Shown here piece after piece: positions 1 to 3,979 of a stretch of DNA of 5,327 nt. The notes below the pieces were generated by a model. The model made no database searches. It had not been told where the DNA came from and saw nothing but the letters and a program-made list of their open reading frames with translations. The stretch comes from Patescibacteria group bacterium (GTDB taxonomy: Bacteria > Patescibacteriota > Microgenomatia > UBA12405 > JAHJSD01): the NCBI GenBank assembly GCA_018830585.1, contig JAHJSD010000079.1:1-5327 (forward strand), in the 5' to 3' direction. A program made the translations under genes and the position numbers. Position 1 is the stretch's first letter. Each line of letters starts with the position of its first letter.

Positions 1-125
1 AGGATTATAACCCTTCGGCAAGCTCAGGATTATAACCCTTCGGCAAGCTCAGGATTATAACCCTTCGGCAAGCTCAGGATTATAACCCTTCGGCAAGCTC
101 AGGATTATAACCCTTCGGCTCACTC
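1..125. repeat. 25-bp tandem repeat array, five copies
   Basis: Five consecutive 25-bp units begin at 1, 26, 51, 76 and 101. The first four are identical. The fifth differs near its end, reading GGCTCACTC where the others have GGCAAGCTC. Each unit contains the core CCTTCGGCAAGCTCAGGAT followed by a TATAAC spacer. The array runs off the left edge, so the true copy number is unknown. A diverged sixth unit is visible at about 149-176. The core matches the arms of the inverted elements at 232-370, so the array is probably an expansion of that same element. I see no convincing gene in bases 1-634. Confidence 0.95.
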
Positions 126-148
126 AGGGTAAACTCGGCGAACTGCTC

Positions 149-325
149 AGGATCGTGACCCGTTCGGTAAAGCCTCAGGGTCAGAATGACGAGGTTGCTC
201 TTGGCTACCATCCTGAGGAATTCCACCCACCCGTCATCCTGAGGAAGTTCCTAACGACGAAGGATCCCCTTATTATAAGCAAAGTGCCAATGATTGGGGG
301 ATCCTTCGCTCCGCTCAGGATGACG
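149..325. repeat. Mosaic of short palindromic elements (CGTCATCCTGAG...CGAAGGATCCCC family)
   Basis: After a degenerate tandem unit (149-176), an element arm at 232-269 reads CGTCATCCTGAG, 14 bases, then CGAAGGATCCCC. The inverted arm at 297-325 reads GGGGATCCTTCG, 5 bases, then CTCAGGATGACG. The two 12-bp blocks at each end pair perfectly, so 232-325 is one large inverted repeat whose arms have different interiors. A further partial copy lies near 209-219. The organisation resembles REP- or MITE-type intergenic elements. No transposase is present in the window. Confidence 0.85.
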
Positions 326-333
326 TCTTCTGT

Positions 334-370
334 TCGTCATCCTGAGTCTCCCTCGGGGAGATGATGACGA
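334..370. repeat. Hairpin-forming inverted repeat of the same element family
   Basis: TCGTCATC (334-341) pairs with GATGACGA (363-370). Inside it, TCTCCC (347-352) pairs with GGGAGA (356-361) around a three-base TCG loop. The outer arm starts CGTCATCCTGAG, as in the element at 232, and is followed by CGAAGG, so this is another family member in the forward orientation. A smaller hairpin follows: GCTCC (373-377) with GGAGC (387-391), closed by CC/GG around a TTCG loop with one bulged A. It has no following T-run, so it is not a good terminator. Confidence 0.8.
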
Positions 371-376
371 AGGCTC

Positions 377-491
377 CCCTTCGGGAGGAGCGCGTTGTCC
401 GGAGACTATAGAATTCTCCCCCCGACCGAGTTAGGGATAGGGGCAGTATTAAAGTATCTTTAGGTAAGACCAATCAACATCTTTTTACATT
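377..491 (+). other. 115-bp conserved intergenic block, copy 1 (candidate structured RNA or module boundary)
   Basis: This block aligns without gaps to 2291-2405. By hand count 86 of 115 positions match, and about 23 of the 29 differences are transitions. The best-conserved stretch is GAGACTATAGAATTCTCCCC (402-421). Three small hairpins are possible in both copies: 379-390 (CTTC/GGAG around a GNRA-type GGGA loop), 401-419 (GGAGA/TCTCC) and 457-469 (TCTT/AAGA). It has no open reading frame of note. It lies 233 bp (from GAGACTATAG) upstream of the abiEi-1 start. It matches no RNA family I recognise. A mobile repeat or recombination boundary is as plausible as an RNA gene. The strand given is that of the neighbouring genes and is not proven. 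Confidence 0.6.
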
Positions 492-512
492 CCCTGCCCT
501 CTAAACTGACAG

Positions 513-542
513 TTGACTTGCTCCGGAATTGCTATGCATAAT
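513..542 (+). promoter_or_regulatory. Upstream sigma70-like promoter candidate of abiE module 1
   Basis: TTGACT (513-518) and CATAAT (537-542) are separated by 18 bp, predicting transcription from about 549 and a leader of roughly 85 nt before abiEi-1. The palindrome AACTG-A-CAGTT (504-514) overlaps the -35 box. A second inverted repeat, CATAAT (537-542) with ATTATG (549-554), covers the -10 box and the predicted start. Either could be an operator. Module 2 has a comparable upstream promoter at 2404-2431. Confidence 0.45.
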
Positions 543-596
543 ATGGTAATTATGAATCAATCTTGAAGAGGAACTTGCTTTGTCCAAAAACGGGAG

Positions 597-625
597 TTGA
601 CGAACAAACGTTTTTGTTTCATAAT
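597..625 (+). promoter_or_regulatory. Proximal promoter of abiEi-1, predicted near-leaderless transcript
   Basis: TTGACG (597-602), a 17-bp spacer and CATAAT (620-625) form a good sigma70-like promoter. With usual spacing, transcription would begin near 632, only about 3 nt before the ATG at 635. The AGGA at 627-630 would then lie outside the mRNA and could act only on transcripts from the upstream promoter. The distance from -10 to ATG (9 bp) is identical to that of module 2. Confidence 0.65.
603..618. promoter_or_regulatory. Putative AbiEi operator, inverted repeat in the promoter spacer
   Basis: AACAAA (603-608) and TTTGTT (613-618) are perfect inverted arms around CGTT, and AAACGTTT (606-613) is itself a palindrome. 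The repeat fills the spacer between the -35 and -10 boxes of the abiEi-1 promoter, where a bound repressor would exclude RNA polymerase. AbiEi antitoxins studied elsewhere repress their own operon by binding inverted repeats; assigning that role to this site is inference. Confidence 0.5.
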
Positions 626-634
626 TAGGAATAA

Positions 635-1282
635 ATGATTACTATTTCTGGAATAAAATACCAAAACGAGCTTGAGAAATTACCGTACTTCAATAAAAAA
701 ACGGCGTCTGTTTTGATTGGCAAGAAAAACTGGAATTTGGATAAAAAAATAAACCAATTAAAGAAAAAAGGCTATCTGGTTAACCTTAAAAACGGTCTCT
801 ACGTAAGTACTGTTTATTTAAATTTACAAACCAATAAGAATATATATTGCCAATATATTGCCAATATATTGCGCTACCCCTCCTATCTTTCTTTAGAATA
901 TGTTCTATCGGAAAATAATTTAATTCCGGAGGCGGTGTATATTTGGACAAGTGTTACCAGTAAAAGCCCCAGGCAATATAAAAATCCTTTGGGCGTGTTT
1001 GTTTATAAAAATATCAAAGAAAGTTTATTTGCTGGTTTTAAAAAAAGAAAAGTTGGTGAGTTTAAACTTACCATTGCTTCCTTGGCCAAAGCTCTTTTTG
1101 ATTATTTATACTTAAAGAGAAATTTAGGGGTAGATTTAGAATTTGAGCTTAAGGATGGATTACGGATTAATTGGTTGAATTTTTCTGGTTCGGATTTGCG
1201 GGAATTAGAAAAATATGTTGAGTCTTCGCAATCGGGAAAAATGAAAAAGATATTAAAGATTATTAAAAACATTAAAAAATGA
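635..1282 (+). CDS. abiEi: AbiEi-family antitoxin and transcriptional repressor (module 1)
   Basis: This 215-residue protein is likely the antitoxin of a type IV toxin-antitoxin (abortive infection) pair. In this type the antitoxin opposes the toxin's activity without stable complex formation, and it autorepresses the operon. Residues about 15-60 look like the N-terminal winged helix, with a recognition-helix region around WNLDKKINQLKKKGYLV and a wing ending KNGLYV. Residues 74-135 carry the AbiEi core, including YIANILRYPSYLSLEYVL, TSVTSK and a VYKNIKESLFAGF stretch. The C-terminus is lysine-rich, as expected for a DNA-contacting region. The ATG at 635 is chosen because it sits 9 bp from a -10 box and gives a full N-terminal domain. 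The stop overlaps the next start as ATGA, which suggests translational coupling. Codons 70-79 contain an 11-bp tandem repeat (842-871). It shares about a third of its core residues with AbiEi-2. Confidence 0.85.
   Translation: MITISGIKYQNELEKLPYFNKKTASVLIGKKNWNLDKKINQLKKKGYLVNLKNGLYVSTVYLNLQTNKNIYCQYIANILRYPSYLSLEYVLSENNLIPEAVYIWTSVTSKSPRQYKNPLGVFVYKNIKESLFAGFKKRKVGEFKLTIASLAKALFDYLYLKRNLGVDLEFELKDGLRINWLNFSGSDLRELEKYVESSQSGKMKKILKIIKNIKK
842..871 (+). repeat. 11-bp tandem repeat inside abiEi-1 (about 2.7 copies)
   Basis: The unit CCAATATATTG occurs at 850-860 and 861-871, preceded by the partial copy ATATATTG at 842-849. It encodes residues around IYCQYIANIL. Because 11 is not a multiple of three, gain or loss of one unit would shift the reading frame of the antitoxin gene. 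The YIANIL it encodes corresponds to EIANFL in AbiEi-2, so the present frame is probably the functional one. Confidence 0.85.
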
Positions 1283-2118
1283 TTATTGACAGTTTGCAGG
1301 GTATTGTTAAAAAGAACAAAGGAGTAAATGACTTATTTCTTCGTAATTTATTAAAAGAGTCGCTTCAACTTTATACTCTCAATTTTATTTACACTTCAGT
1401 TTATGCGGAAAGGTTACTTTTTAAAGGAGGGGCTTGCTTGCGATTTTGTTTTGGTTTGCCCCGGCTGTCCGAGGATCTAGACTTTGATATCAAAAACATT
1501 TCTCAATTTTCCCTAAAAAAGTTTACCAACAGCTTGCAGGATTATTTTGTCAAGAAATTGCAATATAAAAATTTGACGGTAAAAGTTGCCGGTAATAAAA
1601 AGCAAATCTTTTTAAAGTTTCCTTTAATGGAAAAGTTGGGATTGCGAGCGGACAGAAGCGAAAGCAACATTCTATTTCTGCGAATAGATTTATCTCCGGT
1701 TGATTCATCTATTTTTAAAGAAGAAATTTCTTTAAAAGCAAACGATGATTTTAATTTTATTATTAAAAGATATTCTTTACCTGATCTTTTTGCTTCTAAA
1801 ATCGCTGCTGTTCTTCAAAGAACTTTTCACAAGGGTAGAAAGGATTTAATTACTTTTAAGGGGCGCGATTATTTCGATTTGATTTGGTTTTTGGAAAGAG
1901 GAACACCACCAAACCTTGAACGATTAAAAGATATCCTTAAAATCCAAAAATGCGGAAAGATTTTGGAACTACTCGATGATAAAGTAAAAATGGTGAAAGA
2001 GGAATACTTGAAAGAGGATTTACTGCCTCTTTTTCAGGATAAAGATTTTGTCGAGAATTTTACAAGAAATTTTAAGACTCTTTACCAGCAAAAGAGAGAA
2101 GTACTGAATATTGAATAG
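1279..2118 (+). CDS. abiEii: AbiEii-family nucleotidyltransferase toxin (module 1)
   Basis: This 279-residue protein is the expected toxin of the pair, of the DNA polymerase beta-like nucleotidyltransferase fold (PF08843 type). AbiEii toxins are cytoplasmic, cause reversible growth arrest and bind GTP in the best-studied example; the substrate here cannot be read from sequence. Motif I is FKGGACL (48-54). Motif II is SEDLDFD (64-70), with the metal-binding acidic pair D68/D70 as the candidate catalytic residues. LRID (134-137) probably supplies a further strand acidic residue. FASKIAAVLQ (171-180) and FKGRDYFDL (193-201) match the conserved downstream lysine and RD-x-x-DL motifs. All key residues are present, so the gene looks active. 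The start is the ATG of an ATGA overlap with abiEi-1. Its last codons, FVENFTRNFKTLYQQK, resemble the relic at 3908-3979. Confidence 0.88.
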   Translation: MIIDSLQGIVKKNKGVNDLFLRNLLKESLQLYTLNFIYTSVYAERLLFKGGACLRFCFGLPRLSEDLDFDIKNISQFSLKKFTNSLQDYFVKKLQYKNLTVKVAGNKKQIFLKFPLMEKLGLRADRSESNILFLRIDLSPVDSSIFKEEISLKANDDFNFIIKRYSLPDLFASKIAAVLQRTFHKGRKDLITFKGRDYFDLIWFLERGTPPNLERLKDILKIQKCGKILELLDDKVKMVKEEYLKEDLLPLFQDKDFVENFTRNFKTLYQQKREVLNIE

Positions 2119-2155
2119 TAATTAGGGACGGAGGGGCTTTGTTTTTAGACAATCA

Positions 2156-2192
2156 CGATCCCGGATCGTTTTAAGTTTTCGATCCGGGATCG
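2156..2192. terminator. Strong 13-bp inverted repeat after abiEii-1, possible bidirectional terminator
   Basis: CGATCCCGGATCG (2156-2168) and CGATCCGGGATCG (2180-2192) are perfect inverted arms around an 11-nt TTTTAAGTTTT loop. The hairpin begins 38 bp after the abiEii-1 stop and is followed by AATTTTAG, a weak T-run, so termination is plausible but not certain. Outside it, CTTTG near 2137-2141 can pair with CAAAG at 2201-2205, and GGATCCCC (2205-2212) resembles the ends of the elements in bases 232-300. It may therefore also be a member of the local palindromic element family. Confidence 0.45.
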
Positions 2193-2234
2193 AATTTTAG
2201 CAAAGGATCCCCGCCCGCATCGCCTAAAGGCTCT

Positions 2235-2287
2235 CGCCCGCTAACGCCTGAGCATAGCGATGGCGAGCAGGCAGCGTTTGGCGGGCG
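2235..2287. repeat. GC-rich imperfect inverted repeat
   Basis: CGCCCGC (2235-2241) pairs with GCGGGCG (2281-2287). The stem continues with AACGC (2243-2247) against GCGTT (2274-2278) and ends near CCTG/CAGG, leaving a loop around 2251-2267. A competing fold pairs CGCCCGC at 2212-2218 with the same right arm, and CATCGC (2218-2223) with GCGATG (2257-2262). It is far richer in G and C than the flanking genes and has no coding signal. It ends directly against the second copy of the 115-bp block, just as repeats precede the first copy. Confidence 0.75.
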
Positions 2288-2290
2288 CGG

Positions 2291-2405
2291 CCCTTCGAGA
2301 GAAGCAAGTTGTTTAGAGACTATAGAATTCTCCCCCTAACCAAGTTAAGGACGTAAACAGCATTAGCGTATCTTAAGGTGAGATCTATTAGTGTCTTTTT
2401 CCATT
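2291..2405 (+). other. 115-bp conserved intergenic block, copy 2
   Basis: This is the ungapped counterpart of 377-491 (offset 1914). GAGACTATAGAATTCTCCCC is fully retained at 2316-2335. The small hairpins persist with changes that preserve pairing: 2293-2304 is CTTC/GAAG around a GAGA loop, where copy 1 has a U-G pair and a GGGA loop. At 2371-2383, TCTT pairs with GAGA, including one U-G pair where copy 1 has U-A. The GAGA/TCTC stem at 2316-2332 is also kept, but its outermost G-C pair is lost. The distance from GAGACTATAG to the abiEi-2 ATG is 230 bp against 233 bp in module 1. Confidence 0.6.
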
Positions 2406-2431
2406 GACAGCCGCGGTCTTCTGTCTATAGT
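2404..2431 (+). promoter_or_regulatory. Upstream sigma70-like promoter candidate of abiE module 2
   Basis: A consensus TTGACA (2404-2409) and TATAGT (2426-2431) are 16 bp apart, predicting transcription from about 2438 and a leader of roughly 108 nt before abiEi-2. GACAG (2406-2410) and CTGTC (2421-2425) are inverted within the promoter and could form a regulator site. It begins at the right edge of the 115-bp block, as an analogous promoter follows copy 1. Confidence 0.5.
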
Positions 2432-2434
2432 ACC

Positions 2435-2489
2435 CGCAAAACAAATTTACCACATTTTTAAGCTTGAAACACTGAAAATTTGATTTGCG
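2435..2489 (+). repeat. 14-bp imperfect inverted repeat in the abiEi-2 upstream leader
   Basis: CGCAAAACAAATTT (2435-2448) and AAATTTGATTTGCG (2476-2489) are inverted with a single mismatch, around a 27-nt loop. The repeat lies between the two promoters of module 2. In RNA started near 2438, most of it would fold into a long A-U-rich hairpin. It could be a leader structure or a DNA site for a dimeric regulator. No comparable hairpin is evident in the module 1 leader. Confidence 0.6.
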
Positions 2490-2507
2490 CTTGCTATATG
2501 TACACTC

Positions 2508-2536
2508 TTGACACAAGGAGAGATACTCTATATATT
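2508..2536 (+). promoter_or_regulatory. Proximal promoter of abiEi-2, predicted near-leaderless transcript
   Basis: A consensus TTGACA (2508-2513), a 17-bp spacer and TATATT (2531-2536) form the best promoter in the window. Transcription is predicted from about 2543, leaving about 3 nt before the ATG at 2546. The -10 to ATG gap is 9 bp, exactly as in module 1. This placement is the main reason for choosing the ATG at 2546 over the upstream TTG at 2480. Confidence 0.75.
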
Positions 2537-2545
2537 GTAGAGTAT
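2523..2545. promoter_or_regulatory. Putative AbiEi-2 operator, 23-bp palindrome over the -10 box
   Basis: ATACTCTA (2523-2530) and TAGAGTAT (2538-2545) are perfect inverted arms around TATATTG. The palindrome is centred on the -10 box and ends on the base before the ATG. A third half-site-like ACACTCT (2502-2508) lies 21 bp, about two helical turns, upstream of the first and overlaps the -35 box. The placement is ideal for autorepression; that AbiEi-2 is the bound protein is inference. Confidence 0.6.
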
Positions 2546-3136
2546 ATGGAAACGTACAACTTGGCAAAAATAACTAAAGCCGTCTACGATAGCGAGCTAA
2601 AATTATTCACCACCACAAGTTTAAGAAATATAACGGAAATTAATAAAGAAAGCAGTTTATTTAACTTAATCAGCCGTTTAATTAAAAACAATATTTTTAT
2701 TAAAATTGAGAGGGGGAAATATCAATTAGCTAAAGCGGTTGTTCACGAATTCGAGATAGCTAATTTTTTGTATGACGCTTCTTATATTTCTTTTGAGTCG
2801 GCATTAAATTTTTATGGCATTTTATCTCAATTTCCTTACGAGATTACCAGCGCTACTTCTAAAAAAACTATAGACAAAAAATTCCAGAACAAAGTGTTTG
2901 CCTATACCCATATTAAAAAAGAGTTGTTTTGGGGAATAGAGAAAAAAAATAACTTTCTGATTGCTTCTCCGGAAAAAACTTTGTTAGACCAGCTTTATTT
3001 AACCTCAAAGGGGATAAAAGCAATAAACTTAGATGAATATGATTTATCAAAAATAAACAAAACAAAATTAAAACAAGATCTCAAGAAATTTCCTCAAACA
3101 ACAAATTTTAAGAAATTATTAGAGAGTGTGCTCTAA
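2546..3136 (+). CDS. abiEi: AbiEi-family antitoxin and transcriptional repressor (module 2)
   Basis: From the ATG at 2546 the protein has 196 residues. Residues about 5-60 form a probable winged helix (SSLFNLISRLIKNNIFIKI, wing ERGKYQL). Residues 70-130 hold the AbiEi core: EIANFLYDASYISFESAL, EITSATSK and AYTHIKKELFWGI, followed by a helical LIASPEKTLLDQLYL segment that corresponds to TIASLAKALFDYLYL in AbiEi-1. The frame stays open upstream to a TTG at 2480, but that start would place the proximal promoter and the 23-bp palindrome inside the coding sequence. The extra residues also do not look like AbiEi. A longer form made from the upstream promoter cannot be excluded. The role is expected to be autorepression and neutralisation of AbiEii-2. 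The divergence from AbiEi-1 argues against a recent duplication of the coding regions. Confidence 0.83.
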   Translation: METYNLAKITKAVYDSELKLFTTTSLRNITEINKESSLFNLISRLIKNNIFIKIERGKYQLAKAVVHEFEIANFLYDASYISFESALNFYGILSQFPYEITSATSKKTIDKKFQNKVFAYTHIKKELFWGIEKKNNFLIASPEKTLLDQLYLTSKGIKAINLDEYDLSKINKTKLKQDLKKFPQTTNFKKLLESVL

Positions 3137-3141
3137 AGTCA

Positions 3142-3903
3142 ATGATCGATAAAGAAAAACTCGCTGATTTGGCAAAACAACTAAATACTAATCAAACGAC
3201 GATAACCCGAGAGTACTTTCAGTTGTTGTTTCTAAGCATTTTATATGAATACAAGGAAACCCAAAATATTTTTTTTAAGGGTGGAACCGCGATTCATTTA
3301 ATTTTTGGCGGTGACAGGTTCTCGGAAGACCTCGATTTTACGGTTGAGCTTAGCGAAGCAAAATTTAATAAGTTTATTTCATCTGTTTTTCGTCGAATTT
3401 CCGGTCAATATGAAATCGATTTTAAAAAGCGGCGCTCTATCGCCGGAGAGAAATTTTTGCTGACAGCGCGGCCTCCGATATTACCATATCCGGTTTTTGT
3501 TAGTCTTGACTTCTCTTTTAGAGAAAAGATCAGAGAACCGGAAAAGACTATTGTCAAAACTAATTATCCGGTTTTGTTTACCTCGTACCTTTATCATCCG
3601 TCTAAAGACGAAATTTTGGCTGAAAAAATTAGAGCGGTCTTGACCAGAGAAAAGGGGAGAGACATTTATGATTTGTGGTTTTTGTTAAACCAAAAAGCGA
3701 AAATCAATCCCAAATTAATAGAAGAAAAATTATCTTATTACCGAATTAAAAAATTTAAAAAAGCGGAATTGCTTTCTAAGATAAATCGATTTAAAAAAGA
3801 GGACTTCATTAAAGATTTGCGCCCGTTTGTGGCTCTTAATAATCGAGACAGGCTTGGTAGTTTTTTTGATTATCTTTGCCGCTACTTACAAAAAGAACTA
3901 TAA
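3142..3903 (+). CDS. abiEii: AbiEii-family nucleotidyltransferase toxin (module 2)
   Basis: This 253-residue protein is a second AbiEii-type nucleotidyltransferase, 26 residues shorter than AbiEii-1. Motif I is FFKGGTAIHL (44-53). Motif II is RFSEDLDF (59-66), with D63 and D65 as the acidic pair; the residue matching D70 of AbiEii-1 is T67, although the DLD core is intact. SLDFSF (121-126) supplies a later acidic strand residue. EILAEKIRAVLTR (157-169) and KGRDIYDLWFLL (171-182) are the conserved downstream motifs. The start lies 5 bp after the abiEi-2 stop with no strong ribosome binding site, so coupling to abiEi-2 is likely. The C-terminus ends naturally: its LRPFVALNNRDRLGS region aligns with LLPLFQDKDF in AbiEii-1, so the relic downstream is not simply its lost tail. 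It should be the toxin neutralised by AbiEi-2. Confidence 0.88.
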   Translation: MIDKEKLADLAKQLNTNQTTITREYFQLLFLSILYEYKETQNIFFKGGTAIHLIFGGDRFSEDLDFTVELSEAKFNKFISSVFRRISGQYEIDFKKRRSIAGEKFLLTARPPILPYPVFVSLDFSFREKIREPEKTIVKTNYPVLFTSYLYHPSKDEILAEKIRAVLTREKGRDIYDLWFLLNQKAKINPKLIEEKLSYYRIKKFKKAELLSKINRFKKEDFIKDLRPFVALNNRDRLGSFFDYLCRYLQKEL

Positions 3904-3907
3904 AAGT

Positions 3908-3979
3908 TTTGTTCAAAGTTCAACAAGAATTTTTTTTAAGACTCTTTATCGGAAAAAAGAGACAAACACTGAACCGTGA
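3908..3979 (+). pseudogene. Relic of the 3' end of a third abiEii gene
   Basis: One frame after abiEii-2 reads FVQSSTRIFFKTLYRKKE and runs to a TGA at 3977-3979. The C-terminus of AbiEii-1 reads FVENFTRNFKTLYQQKRE. About ten residues match with one single-residue gap. At DNA level TTTTAAGACTCTTTA is shared exactly (3934-3948 against 2080-2094). Because abiEii-2 already has a complete C-terminus ending at 3903, this is best read as the surviving tail of another abiEii copy whose body was lost or replaced. Weak similarity may extend back to about 3896, inside the end of abiEii-2. The TGA overlaps the flippase GTG start, as in an intact operon junction. Confidence 0.65.

Noticed and set aside
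1..176. CRISPR array
   Set aside because: The 25-bp units are directly adjacent with no unique spacers, so this is a simple tandem array; no cas genes are present.
155..364. Open reading frame of 69 codons in the repeat region
   Set aside because: It runs through the inverted-repeat elements, its residues simply translate the repeat cores, and it has no ribosome binding site or recognisable family.
407..414. TATAGAAT in the block as a -10 box
   Set aside because: No -35-like hexamer lies 16-18 bp upstream in either copy, and the sequence is better explained as the loop of a GAGA/TCTC hairpin.
481..486. T-run at the end of the block as a rho-independent terminator
   Set aside because: There is a run of five T in both copies, but no stable GC-rich hairpin immediately before it.
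377..491. tRNA, tmRNA or RNase P RNA in the conserved block
   Set aside because: No cloverleaf, CCA end, T-arm consensus or RNase P core motifs could be found; the hairpins are short.
2480..2545. Upstream extension of abiEi-2 from a TTG at 2480
   Set aside because: It would put a consensus promoter and a 23-bp palindrome inside the gene. The added residues do not resemble the AbiEi N-terminus, whereas the ATG at 2546 matches the geometry of module 1.
3896..3979. Relic explained as the frameshifted tail of abiEii-2
   Set aside because: abiEii-2 aligns to the end of AbiEii-1 with its own complete C-terminus before 3903, so the downstream tail would be a duplicate of the same region.
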